Assembly (NCBI GenBank): GCA_020025075.1 | Contig: JAHHSR010000009.1 | Coordinates: 1-44,848, forward strand | Source of the DNA: Pectinatus sp. | GTDB taxonomy: Bacteria; Bacillota; Negativicutes; Selenomonadales; Selenomonadaceae | Length of the DNA stretch: 44,848 nucleotides | Direction: 5' to 3' | Shown: positions 34,041 through 42,063 of the stretch, in pieces | How the letters are laid out: the number at the start of each line of letters is the position of its first letter | How positions within the stretch are numbered: position 1 is the stretch's first letter | Made by a program: the position numbers and the translations under genes | The notes under the pieces: model-generated | What the model was told of the DNA's origin: nothing | Databases searched by the model: none | The model's input: only the letters and a program-made list of their open reading frames with translations

Positions 34041-34315
34041 GCCTGCATTCCCCTTTCCAAAGCAGCAACAACTCTTGCTTCAATCGTATAATCCCATGCA
34101 CCTTTATCAATAACTTGGAACTTCACATCAGAAAAACCTGCATCCTTCGCAATTTTTTCAATCAAAGCAACGATATGCTTGCCATATTGCTTGATAACTG
34201 GTGATGAGGTCAATTCAACCTCAATCCCTTTGCCAGGATTGGGAGCAACCTGCACCAGCATATCATTTTTTTCTTCGAAGCCAGCTGTTGCCGGTTTGGC
34301 CAGTGTCTTTGCCAT
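34037..34315 (-). CDS. citD: Citrate lyase gamma subunit (acyl carrier protein), attachment serine absent
   Basis: A 92-residue CitD homologue. In Klebsiella CitD the prosthetic group is attached to Ser14 in AGTLESSD. The equivalent stretch here reads AGFEEKND (11-18), with Lys and Asn in place of the two serines. The rest aligns well (GKGIEVELTSSPVIKQYGKH; DKGAWDYTIEARVVAALERG). Thus the fold is kept but the known attachment site is not visible. It is first in citDEF, with AAGGAA about 10 nt before ATG and a leader of about 185 nt. Confidence 0.85.
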   Translation of the reverse strand: MAKTLAKPATAGFEEKNDMLVQVAPNPGKGIEVELTSSPVIKQYGKHIVALIEKIAKDAGFSDVKFQVIDKGAWDYTIEARVVAALERGMQA

Positions 34316-34534
34316 GATACGTCATTCCTTTCTCTTGTTAAAAATAATTATCGGGCTTCTTACTTGTGTAAATTCGCCAGACCCGCCTTCATTGCCACTT
34401 AAAAGGTGAAAACTTCCGCTGAGTCAAGCTGAAAATGCAAAGCAAAGAACAAGCCTAGCGGCTTCTCTTGCTTCACGGAACATTTTGAAGTCTTTTTACT
34501 TTTTTATTATAATATATGGCTATCAAGAAATAAA
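34316..34534 (-). promoter_or_regulatory. citDEF promoter and long leader
   Basis: On the minus strand TTTATT (34534-34529), a 17-bp spacer and TATAAT (34511-34506) precede a leader of about 185 nt. The leader contains an imperfect hairpin around GAAGCC-GCTA-GGCTTG (34435-34465) and other pairable GC-rich segments. No known riboswitch class is recognised. The part from 34535 to 34622 is AT-rich and shows nothing more. Confidence 0.55.
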
Positions 34535-34622
34535 ATAGAGAAAATCAATCATCGGCAATTTGCTTTTCAATGATTTCATATTTTCTTATTTTTTTTATTA
34601 ACAGATTTTTTTATACAAATTT

Positions 34623-34646
34623 AAGTGGCACCAACTGGCGCCACTT
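34623..34646 (-). terminator. Probable terminator after the 28-aa ORF
   Basis: AAGTGGCGCC-AGTT-GGTGCCACTT on the minus strand is a 10-bp stem with one wobble, 3 nt after the small ORF stop. Only a short T tract follows, so efficiency is uncertain. Confidence 0.55.
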
Positions 34647-34649
34647 TCC

Positions 34650-34736
34650 TTATTTGGCAAAAATTTTATCCCAAAAAGTATAGACTGTCATTGCAGCAAA
34701 CAGAATAAGCAAAAACAAATCGCCAAAACCGACCAT
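34650..34736 (-). CDS. 28-residue single-TM peptide downstream of pncB
   Basis: An unlisted small ORF, reading MVGFGDLFLLILFAAMTV then YTFWDKIFAK. One hydrophobic helix (about 6-20) is followed by a basic end. The ATG at 34736 has GCAGGTG about 6 nt upstream, and the ORF starts 13 nt after pncB stop on the same strand. A stem-loop follows its stop. SD, spacing and terminator support real translation, but it is too short to test by codon use. It matches no family I recognise. Confidence 0.55.
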   Translation of the reverse strand: MVGFGDLFLLILFAAMTVYTFWDKIFAK

Positions 34737-34749
34737 CTAAAACACCTGC

Positions 34750-35805
34750 CTAAAATGTTACGCTCTCAAGGCGGTCATTGGGCATATAACAGCGACCAGC
34801 CTTAGCACAAGGCTTGCCGTCCAGAAGAACGACGTCGGCTGTAAAGTCAAAATTGCGCGCAAAGATATTACTGCCTACGGCGTAGACGTCGACGGGAACG
34901 CCTTTTTGTTCAAATTCAGTGATGCGCGCGGGATTAAAGCCGCCCGAGACAATAATCTTGACGTGCGTAAAGCCTTCCTTGTCAAGGGCTGCACGCACGT
35001 TGCGCACGAGCTGCTCATTGACACCCGTGGGCTTAAAATGCCCCATCTGGCCAATAAGCGAGGCGTCGACCATCTTATCAGATGTATCCAAACGCACGCC
35101 AGCAAGACGGTCTCCTAAAGAGCGCGCAATTTTCAGGCTTGTATTCACGCAGTCATTATCAAAATCGACGAGAGCAATACGGCTAATGCTCTTATCGACA
35201 TATTCATCAAAAGCCAGCGTAGCAGAAAGCGTATCACCGCCATAGGCAGCAATCAAAGCATGCGGGATTGTTCCTGCTGGCTCTAAATCCCAGCAAGACC
35301 CATTGGCAGGCGTTGAAACATTGCTCATGCCGCCTATCTTGGCCGCATAGCCATCGCCTTCTTGCACTTTATACTCATCAAAACGAGACGGGAAAAAGAG
35401 TACGGGCTTGCCATTTGCCGCCTGAACGGCATTATAACAATTCGTCGCAATCTTTGTACGGCGCGATAAAATTCCCAAATAAACTGTTTCCAAGAGAATG
35501 AAATCGGCAAGGTTTCCTTCAATTGTCAGCACGGTTTCCCACGGTTTTATCAAATCGCCATCGTAAAGAGCCTTTACTTTGAGATTTTCCGCATGGTCAG
35601 CGCATTGCTTTAAAAGGGAAATCGTCTCATCAATGCCGCAAAGCATGGCTTCATTCCTTTGAAATACCTGCACCAAAACGCGCTTATTCCAGCCTCCCCG
35701 ATGCAAGATTTCCTGTGTCCGCAGAAAATATACATCGCTATAAAGCCCCTTTTTAATCTCTTCCACCGGAAAAGCAAATTGTTCCGGAGCAATTCTTTTT
35801 CGCAT
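34750..35805 (-). CDS. pncB: Nicotinate phosphoribosyltransferase
   Basis: A 351-residue NAPRTase of the short form, making nicotinate mononucleotide from nicotinate and PRPP for NAD salvage. Visible segments include YSDVYFLRTQEIL near the N-terminus, GILSRRTKIATNC, RLDTSDKMVD and KIIVSGGFNPARI with VDVYAVGSNIF, which form the phosphate-binding barrel. It has its own promoter and a leader of about 130 nt with two hairpins, the second separating SD from ATG. It is followed by a 28-aa membrane peptide. Confidence 0.88.
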   Translation of the reverse strand: MRKRIAPEQFAFPVEEIKKGLYSDVYFLRTQEILHRGGWNKRVLVQVFQRNEAMLCGIDETISLLKQCADHAENLKVKALYDGDLIKPWETVLTIEGNLADFILLETVYLGILSRRTKIATNCYNAVQAANGKPVLFFPSRFDEYKVQEGDGYAAKIGGMSNVSTPANGSCWDLEPAGTIPHALIAAYGGDTLSATLAFDEYVDKSISRIALVDFDNDCVNTSLKIARSLGDRLAGVRLDTSDKMVDASLIGQMGHFKPTGVNEQLVRNVRAALDKEGFTHVKIIVSGGFNPARITEFEQKGVPVDVYAVGSNIFARNFDFTADVVLLDGKPCAKAGRCYMPNDRLESVTF

Positions 35806-35870
35806 AAAAATACGCTGCTCAAAAATAAATCTGCACCAAAGCGCCCTTTAGCTGAGCAGCTCTCCTTTCC
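35806..35870 (-). promoter_or_regulatory. SD - large stem-loop - start (pncB)
   Basis: GGAAAGGAGA (35870-35861) abuts a 47-nt structure (35860-35814) closed by a perfect 8-bp helix GCTGCTCA/TGAGCAGC and containing an inner AAAG-GGCG-CTTT hairpin. Then GTATTTTT and ATG 35805. The true SD-ATG distance is 55 nt; looped out it is 8 nt. Confidence 0.75.
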
Positions 35871-35883
35871 CATTTTATCAGCA

Positions 35884-35905
35884 GGAAGGAATAAGCACTC
35901 CTTCC
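35884..35905 (-). repeat. Inverted repeat in pncB leader
   Basis: GGAAGGA and TCCTTCC (7-bp arms, 8-nt loop) sit upstream of the pncB SD. It could form a first leader hairpin or compete with the SD, since its left arm on the minus strand is itself purine-rich (AAGGAAGGAG). Confidence 0.45.
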
Positions 35906-35944
35906 TTTTAACCAAATACATATATCATATGTTATTATTCTCTT

Positions 35945-35973
35945 ATTTTATAGTAGAGTATTTATTCTTGCAA
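35945..35973 (-). promoter_or_regulatory. pncB promoter
   Basis: TTGCAA (35973-35968), a 17-bp spacer and TAAAAT (35950-35945) on the minus strand. The remaining part of this 391-nt divergent gap (35974-36150) holds an extended -10 TGGTATAAT (near 36066-36074) for the plus-strand gene. Confidence 0.7.
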
Positions 35974-36150
35974 GGGAAGTGCCCTATCTCACAAAAATTT
36001 TCTTCCTAAATATTGTCAAATGGCAGTTAGGCTGCAATTTGGTTTTCCCTCATTTTTATGTTATATTTGGTATAATTAGGTAGGCTACTTATAAAATACT
36101 CTTGGATTTGACATATCAGCCTAAATAGCATTACTTCTAAGAAATATTAT

Positions 36151-36196
36151 AGAAAGGAAGGCAGTCGGCTTTCGTTTTTTAAGCTGACGAAAAACA
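36151..36196 (+). promoter_or_regulatory. SD - stem-loop - start (L,D-transpeptidase gene)
   Basis: AGAAAGGAAGG (36151-36161), CA, then the 8-bp hairpin GTCGGCTT/AAGCTGAC with a 9-nt loop (36164-36188), then 8 nt and TTG 36197. True distance is 35 nt; looped out it is 10 nt. Confidence 0.7.
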
Positions 36197-37189
36197 TTGA
36201 AATTTTTATCGTTTCTTTTTATGCTTTTATGCTTTTTTAATTTTGCCAGTCCCGCTTCAGCAAGCGCTTCTGATGTTCACTTGCTAATAAATATTCCTGC
36301 CCACTGGGTGCGCCTTTACCGCGGCAACAAAGCGATAGTCTGCTTTCCCGTCGCAGTCGGCAAATACACTTCGCAAACTCCTGTCGGCAACTTTTCCGTC
36401 ATTGACAAGGAGATAAATCCCACATGGATTGACCCGGAAGACCCCAGCGTGCGGATTGCTTCTGGAAAAGGTAACCCGCTCGGCTACCGCTGGATTGGCA
36501 TTGGCGGCAACTACGGCATTCACGGAACTAATCATCCCGATTCTGTTGGCAAATATGCTTCGGGTGGCTGCATCAGAATGCATGAAGCCAATATTGAAGA
36601 AATATTCCGCCATGTAAAACTTGGCACACCTGTAAAAATCATCTACAATCGCCTCGTCGTAGAAACAACGCCGACGGGCGTTGTTGACTATTACGTTTAC
36701 CCTGACGGTTATCATCGTCAACCACTTTCCGTAGCCAGTATCTCAAATGCCTTGCAAAAATACGGCGTCGCCGATTTCCTTGACGTACAGCAAGCACAAA
36801 AAGCACTTGAGGAGCAAACCGGGGATATAAATTATGTGGCCTATCCAATAAGATTGCGCCTTGCCGACAAAGTCCTGCCGTTTAAGGCTGTCAAATACGA
36901 TACGGATATCTACCTGCCCGCTGTCGCTTTGGCTAAGAGCATCAACTTACCCGTAGAATTTGACGCGGCCCAAAAAATCATCAAAAGCCGTTTTGGCACG
37001 GCCCACTATATCGAAAAAAATGGCCATGCTTATATAAATCTCTTAGATGTCCTCAATGTCTATGACCTAGAAAATGAATGGAATACCAAGGCGGAAATAG
37101 TCCTCACGCCACTATCTAATCCTGCCGAAACGCTATCACCAGCACCCGTACCAGAAGAAATACCGCCAGAAAACAGTTTGAAAGGATAA
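36197..37189 (+). CDS. L,D-transpeptidase (YkuD) with C-terminal CuAO-N1-like domain
   Basis: A 330-residue secreted enzyme forming 3-3 peptidoglycan cross-links or anchoring proteins to peptidoglycan. A signal peptide (1-about 24) is followed by the YkuD domain (about 28-155) with HGTNHPDSVGKYASGGCIRM, giving the catalytic His and Cys. The C-terminal part (about 210-305) resembles a copper-amine-oxidase N-terminal-like (stalk) domain, with RLADKVLPFKAVKYD and INLLDVLNVYDLEN, and ends in a Pro-rich tail. The start is TTG. polA begins 3 nt after its stop, so the two are co-transcribed. Confidence 0.9.
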   Translation: MKFLSFLFMLLCFFNFASPASASASDVHLLINIPAHWVRLYRGNKAIVCFPVAVGKYTSQTPVGNFSVIDKEINPTWIDPEDPSVRIASGKGNPLGYRWIGIGGNYGIHGTNHPDSVGKYASGGCIRMHEANIEEIFRHVKLGTPVKIIYNRLVVETTPTGVVDYYVYPDGYHRQPLSVASISNALQKYGVADFLDVQQAQKALEEQTGDINYVAYPIRLRLADKVLPFKAVKYDTDIYLPAVALAKSINLPVEFDAAQKIIKSRFGTAHYIEKNGHAYINLLDVLNVYDLENEWNTKAEIVLTPLSNPAETLSPAPVPEEIPPENSLKG

Positions 37190-37192
37190 AAA

Positions 37193-39814
37193 ATGCCACA
37201 AAAAAAAGAACGCTTCATCATTATTGACGGCAGCAGCTTGCTCTACCGCGCCTTTTTTGCTCTGCCGCTCCTCTCAACACCAGATGGCATCTACACCAAT
37301 GCTATTTTGGGCTTTTCGCGCATGCTCATGCGCCTTTTTACCGATTTTAAGCCCGACCTTGCTGCCATCGCCTTTGATAAAAGCCGTCATACCTTTCGCA
37401 CAGACATTTACGAGTCTTATAAGGGTACGCGCGAAAAAACGCCTGATGAATTAAAAGGTCAAATTCCCCTCTTAAAAAATCTAGCGCAGGCGGCGGGCAT
37501 TAAATTTCTCGAAAGCGACGGCTATGAAGCCGATGATATTATTGGCACTCTGTCCACACAGGCAGCGGCTAAAAATTACGATACGCTCGTCATCACAGGT
37601 GACCGCGACGCCCTGCAGCTCATCCGCCCTAATCTAAGAGTCATCTTTACCAAAAAGGGTATCTCGGACATTGCCTGCTTCGATGAAGAGGCTTTCAAAG
37701 AAGCTTATAGCCTTTCTCCCATTAAGCTCATTGACCTCAAGGCGCTCATGGGGGATAAATCTGATAATATTCCCGGGATTTTTGGCATCGGCGAAAAAAC
37801 GGCCTTAAAACTCCTGACTGAATACGGTTCGCTTGATGGCCTCTATGAAAATATCGAAAAAATAAAAGCTGCAAAATTAAAAGAAAAACTAAAAAACGGC
37901 AAAGACGACGCCTATCTTTCTTATAAATTAGCAACGATTGATTGCCACATGCCGCTGACTTTTATCGCCGATGATTTTACCATCACGCCGGACGACGAAA
38001 AACTTACCGCCTTTTGCCAATCCTATGGCCTAAAAAGTCTCAAAAAAGTCCTCTTTATGGCCCTTTGCGGCGAGAAAAAAGCGGAGAAAAAAGCTGGAAA
38101 TCCTGCGTCCGACTGCACGCTTATAGAAGCGACAAAAGAGGACATCAAAAAAATTGCGCAAATCAGCCAAGAAACGGGCCTCATCTTTTTGCCTTTAACC
38201 ACAGGCAAAATTCCACACAAAAAATGTCTTGGACTTGCTGTCCAGGCAAAAGACAAGGCATATTTTCTCGATTTTTCCCGTAATGAAAATGAAATAAAGG
38301 CTCTTTTAGAAAATGCTACCCTTTCTAAAATTACTTTTAATCTAAAGGAAAGCCTTGCCTGCAATCTTGCTATCAACGGAAAAATAACCGACCTTTTGCT
38401 TTTAGGCTATATGCTTGAGCCTTCCGATGGCGACTACACTCCTGCTTCTTTGGCTGAAAAGTATCTCTTGTCGCCGCTTCCCGAAACACCCAAAAAAATA
38501 TCGCAAAAGGAACTTTGTGGTTTTTGGTTAAATGCGATTCCCTTGGAAAAACTTGCCCTTTTCATGTGCGAAAAGATGAAAAAAGAAAATCTTCTGTCGC
38601 TTTATGAAGAACTTGAACTGCCGCTTGCGGGCATGCTCGTCAACATGGAAAGGGCTGGCGTACACATCAACCAAGACCGCTTAGCCGAAATGGCCCAAAA
38701 TATTGGGCAGACCATAGATACCCTTTTCGAAGAAATCTACCAATTGGCTGGCTGCCAATTTAATGTTAACTCACCTAAGCAGCTTGGAGCCGTCCTCTTT
38801 GAAAAACTGGGCTTGCCTGCACAGAAAAAAACTAAAACCGGCTATTCAACCAATGCTGCCGTGCTCGATAATTTGCGCTATGCCCATCCGGTAGTCGGCA
38901 AAATTCTTGATTATCGCATGTGGAGCAAGCTAAAAAGTACCTATTTAGATGGCATGGCGACCTTAATTGAGCCTCAGACCAGCCGTATTCACACGACCTT
39001 TAATCAGACGGCAACAGCAACAGGACGCCTTAGCAGCTCCGAACCCAATCTGCAAAATATCCCCGTCCGCACGGAGGCGGGCAAAAAAATTCGCAGCCTA
39101 TTTGTCCCCGGCCCGGGCTACAAATATTTCATCTCAGCCGACTACTCGCAAATCGAGCTGCGCATCCTGGCGCATATGTCGGGCGATGAAAATTTCATCT
39201 CTTCCTTTTGCGCCAATGAAGATATTCACCGCCGTACGGCCTCAGAAATTTTCGGCGTCGCGCCTGAAGATGTAACAGATGAACAAAGGCGCCATGCCAA
39301 GGCGATAAATTTCGGCCTCGTTTATGGCAAAAGCGACTTTGGCCTAGCCAAAGAGCTTCATATCTCACGTCAGGCTGCGGCAAGCTATATTGAAAGCTAT
39401 TTTAAAAAATACGCCGGCGTCAAGCGCTATCTCGACCAAATAGTTGAGAAGGCACATGAAGACGGTTATAGCACAACTTTATTTGGCAGACGGCGCCATT
39501 TGGCCACCATCAATAGCAAAAACGCCAATTTGCGTGCCCAAGCTGAAAGAATGGCTATGAATACGCCCATTCAGGGCACGGCTGCCGATATTATCAAGCG
39601 TGCCATGCTCAGCGCTCAAAAAAATATCGAAAAAGCTCAGCTCAAAAGCCGCATCGTGCTACAAGTACACGATGAATTGGTCATAGAAACGGCCGAAAAT
39701 GAAATTGAAGCTGTCAAAAAAATTCTAAAAGATAGCATGCAAAATGCCGCCCAACTAAAAGTTCCCTTAACCGTCGATATTAATATGGGAACGGATTGGG
39801 CCAGCGCCAAATAA
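37193..39814 (+). CDS. polA: DNA polymerase I
   Basis: An 873-residue family A polymerase for lagging-strand gap filling and repair. The 5'-3' nuclease (about 1-290) shows FIIIDGSSLLYRAFFALP, SDGYEADDIIGTL and ALMGDKSDNIPGIFGIGEKT. The central 3'-5' exonuclease-like domain (about 305-460) lacks the acidic metal ligands (LIFLPLT where a DxE is expected), so proofreading is probably absent as in Bacillus-type enzymes. The polymerase motifs are ADYSQIELRILAHMSGDE, RRHAKAINFGLVYG and LQVHDELVIE. AAAGGA lies before the ATG. Its stop abuts the convergent stop of the radical SAM gene at 39815, with no terminator. Confidence 0.96.
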   Translation: MPQKKERFIIIDGSSLLYRAFFALPLLSTPDGIYTNAILGFSRMLMRLFTDFKPDLAAIAFDKSRHTFRTDIYESYKGTREKTPDELKGQIPLLKNLAQAAGIKFLESDGYEADDIIGTLSTQAAAKNYDTLVITGDRDALQLIRPNLRVIFTKKGISDIACFDEEAFKEAYSLSPIKLIDLKALMGDKSDNIPGIFGIGEKTALKLLTEYGSLDGLYENIEKIKAAKLKEKLKNGKDDAYLSYKLATIDCHMPLTFIADDFTITPDDEKLTAFCQSYGLKSLKKVLFMALCGEKKAEKKAGNPASDCTLIEATKEDIKKIAQISQETGLIFLPLTTGKIPHKKCLGLAVQAKDKAYFLDFSRNENEIKALLENATLSKITFNLKESLACNLAINGKITDLLLLGYMLEPSDGDYTPASLAEKYLLSPLPETPKKISQKELCGFWLNAIPLEKLALFMCEKMKKENLLSLYEELELPLAGMLVNMERAGVHINQDRLAEMAQNIGQTIDTLFEEIYQLAGCQFNVNSPKQLGAVLFEKLGLPAQKKTKTGYSTNAAVLDNLRYAHPVVGKILDYRMWSKLKSTYLDGMATLIEPQTSRIHTTFNQTATATGRLSSSEPNLQNIPVRTEAGKKIRSLFVPGPGYKYFISADYSQIELRILAHMSGDENFISSFCANEDIHRRTASEIFGVAPEDVTDEQRRHAKAINFGLVYGKSDFGLAKELHISRQAAASYIESYFKKYAGVKRYLDQIVEKAHEDGYSTTLFGRRRHLATINSKNANLRAQAERMAMNTPIQGTAADIIKRAMLSAQKNIEKAQLKSRIVLQVHDELVIETAENEIEAVKKILKDSMQNAAQLKVPLTVDINMGTDWASAK

Positions 39815-40708
39815 TCATAAAACACCAGCGCCGTCAAAATGGGGAATATAATTTTCCGAAGCGGCGCTTTTTTCTTGCACAAAGCAGTTGGAAAAACCCA
39901 AATTGAGCGCATAATCAACTACTTTTTGGTACTCAAAGGTCGTTAGACGTCGATTGAGCTTAGGGATTTTAAATGCATTATAAGCGGGCGTATACTGGTT
40001 CATGATAGTCAAATAAATATCATTGCCAAAGTGCTCAAAGAGGTATTTTAAAATCTTCATGCTATCTTTATAAAGCCAGGGAAGAACAAGGTGGCGGACA
40101 AGAACACCTTTTTTTAAAAGTCCCCTTTTGACTTCAGGCTTCCCCGTCAGCTCAAACATCTTTTCTATCGCTGCCGTTGCCGCGGCAAAATAATGCGGCG
40201 CATGCGAATATGAAATGGCGGCTTGCTCGGCACTGTATTTTAAATCTGGCAAAAAAACATCGACAAGGCCGCGACAAAGCTCAATCGCCTCCGGTGTCAC
40301 ATAGGCATTTGTATTATAGACGACAGTGAGGGTAAGTCCCCTCTTTTTCGCACGCTGCAAGGCTTCTACTATCGGATACAGATAAGGTGTTGGCGTAACT
40401 AGTTCCAGACATGAAGCACCACGCTCTTGTTGTTCTAAAAAGATATTGCTAAGGCGTTCAACCGACACTTCTATTCCCTTGCCGTTACTGCTTATTTCAT
40501 AATTTTGGCAAAACTCGCAGCGCAAATTGCAGTGCGAAAAAAAGACCGTTCCTGCGCCGTTTTTACCGCTTATAATTGGCTCCTCCCATTCGTGCAGACT
40601 CACGAGTGCCACTTTGGGCAAAAGTCCCGCACCGCAATAGCCGCGCTGACCTTTTTTTCTCTCCACTGCACAATGGCGCGGGCAAAGCTCACATCGACTC
40701 AAATTCAC
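39815..40708 (-). CDS. Radical SAM protein, PflX/pyruvate-formate-lyase-activase-like (COG1313)
   Basis: A 297-residue radical SAM enzyme. The cluster motif is CNLRCEFC (CX3CX2C), about residues 60-67. An N-terminal group CELCPRHC with a later C (GYCGAG) may hold another metal. The family is related to glycyl-radical activases, but the substrate of PflX is not known. The start is GTG 40708. Its SD AAAGGGGGGA is separated from GTG by a 41-nt hairpin. The 3' end meets polA directly. Confidence 0.82.
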   Translation of the reverse strand: MNLSRCELCPRHCAVERKKGQRGYCGAGLLPKVALVSLHEWEEPIISGKNGAGTVFFSHCNLRCEFCQNYEISSNGKGIEVSVERLSNIFLEQQERGASCLELVTPTPYLYPIVEALQRAKKRGLTLTVVYNTNAYVTPEAIELCRGLVDVFLPDLKYSAEQAAISYSHAPHYFAAATAAIEKMFELTGKPEVKRGLLKKGVLVRHLVLPWLYKDSMKILKYLFEHFGNDIYLTIMNQYTPAYNAFKIPKLNRRLTTFEYQKVVDYALNLGFSNCFVQEKSAASENYIPHFDGAGVL

Positions 40709-40714
40709 CTAAAT

Positions 40715-40765
40715 GCGGGTTTCTTCCTTTTTCCTAGAACAGAAAGAACTCCCGCTCCCCCCTTT
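40715..40765 (-). promoter_or_regulatory. SD - stem-loop - start (radical SAM gene)
   Basis: AAAGGGGGGA (40765-40756) is followed at once by a two-part hairpin (40755-40715): GCGGG/CCCGC, a small internal loop, then TTCTTTC/GGAAGAA. After it ATTTAG leads to GTG 40708. True distance is 47 nt; looped out it is 6 nt. Confidence 0.65.
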
Positions 40766-40815
40766 CGAGATAAAAACATTTTGATATAGCGGCGTCTTAC
40801 CGAGGCATCTCAAAT

Positions 40816-40842
40816 AAAAAGCAGCCCTAAAGGCTGCTTTTT
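40816..40842. terminator. Terminator after the alcohol dehydrogenase gene
   Basis: AAAAAGCAGCC/GGCTGCTTTTT, an 11-bp stem with a 5-nt loop and T runs in both directions, lies 19 nt after the stop on the minus strand. Confidence 0.88.
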
Positions 40843-40860
40843 GTTTGAAGAATATTTTTC

Positions 40861-42045
40861 TCATCGATTGGCACTTTTATATACTTCTCTTATCTCTTCA
40901 TAATCGAGCGGACAAAAAGCGCCAATTATATGTGTTTTCTTATCCGTGCACATGTCGGCGAGATAATCGAGCATGGTCTCATTTTGAATGCCAATGCCGA
41001 GCTTGCTAAAGCAAGTAGGCATGCCAATCGCTTCAAAGAACTCTTCCGTGCGTTCAATACCTAAAAGGGCAGCTTTTGCATCATCATCTTCCGCCACGCC
41101 CATGACATTGCGCGCATACTGGGCAAAGCGAGGCACGTCATTTTTGCAGACTTTTCTAGCCCAGCTTCCCCAGACACTCGTGAGAGAAGCGCCATGCGTA
41201 ACATCAAAACGGCCGCTCAGCTCATGCCCAAGCTTATGGACGCTAAAGTCCTTCGTCCGCCCAAGGCCAGTTAGGTCATTGTGAGAGAGCATCGCGCAAT
41301 AAGAAATTTCACTGCGCGATTCATAATCATTTTCTTTTTCCAGAGCCTGCTGCCCAAAATGTACGACAGTCCTAAGCAGCCCTTCGGCAATTTGGTCTGT
41401 CATAAAATTATTTTTTTCGCGGGCAAAATATCTTTCAATTGTATGCATAAAAATATCGGCGACGCCTGCTGCAACTTGATATTTTGGCGCCGTATAGGTA
41501 AGTGCCGGATTTACAAAAGAAATAAGAGGCCGATTATAGACAATATTGAGGCCACGCTTTTGGAGCGTTTCTTCATTTGTCAAAACAGCTGAATCGCTCA
41601 TTTCGCTGCCCGCAGCAGCCAAGGTGACAACGGTCGCCAAAGGCAGCGCCTTTTGCGGCACAACGCGCTTTTGCCAAATATCGCGCCAAATGTCATAACT
41701 GGGATTGCCAAGACCAATGGCTACAGCCTTAGCAGTATCGATGACACTGCCGCCCCCTAAAGCAACAACAAAATCAATGCCCTTTTCCGTGCCGAGAGCA
41801 ATCGCCTCGCGCACAAAGCCAACACGCGGATTGGGCTCAACCCCACCCTTGACAAGGGCTTCCATGCCATGCTGCTTTAAATCAGACAAAATATTATCCA
41901 AAAGGCCATTTTTCTTGACACTGCCGCCGCCGTAAAGAACAAGGGGCTTTTTGGCACCAAAATCCTTGAGCTTTTTTCCCAGCTCGCGTTCGGCACCAGC
42001 GCCGAAGACAACTTCTGTCGGACAGCAAAAATCAAATTTCTGCAT
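40861..42045 (-). CDS. Iron-containing alcohol dehydrogenase (group III, butanol-dehydrogenase-like)
   Basis: A 394-residue Fe-ADH. The NAD(P)-binding half has VVALGGGSVIDTAKAVAIG. The metal-binding half has VADIFMHTIERYF and the histidines of KDFSVHKLGHELSGRFDVTH with HGASL. Relatives reduce aldehydes to alcohols with NAD(P)H (BdhA, YqhD). The SD AGGAGG is 8 nt before ATG. It follows the HAD phosphatase gene by 18 nt and ends the three-gene unit that starts with a TnpA-like gene. Confidence 0.92.
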   Translation of the reverse strand: MQKFDFCCPTEVVFGAGAERELGKKLKDFGAKKPLVLYGGGSVKKNGLLDNILSDLKQHGMEALVKGGVEPNPRVGFVREAIALGTEKGIDFVVALGGGSVIDTAKAVAIGLGNPSYDIWRDIWQKRVVPQKALPLATVVTLAAAGSEMSDSAVLTNEETLQKRGLNIVYNRPLISFVNPALTYTAPKYQVAAGVADIFMHTIERYFAREKNNFMTDQIAEGLLRTVVHFGQQALEKENDYESRSEISYCAMLSHNDLTGLGRTKDFSVHKLGHELSGRFDVTHGASLTSVWGSWARKVCKNDVPRFAQYARNVMGVAEDDDAKAALLGIERTEEFFEAIGMPTCFSKLGIGIQNETMLDYLADMCTDKKTHIIGAFCPLDYEEIREVYKSANR

Positions 42046-42063
42046 ACAAAAACCTCCTAATTT

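Noticed and set aside
34316..34649. An additional protein gene between citD and the 28-aa ORF
   Set aside because: No frame with SD and reasonable length was found; the segment fits promoter plus leader.
10288..40755. SD-to-start hairpins as REP or other dispersed repeats
   Set aside because: Stems and loops differ in sequence from gene to gene; only the position is shared.
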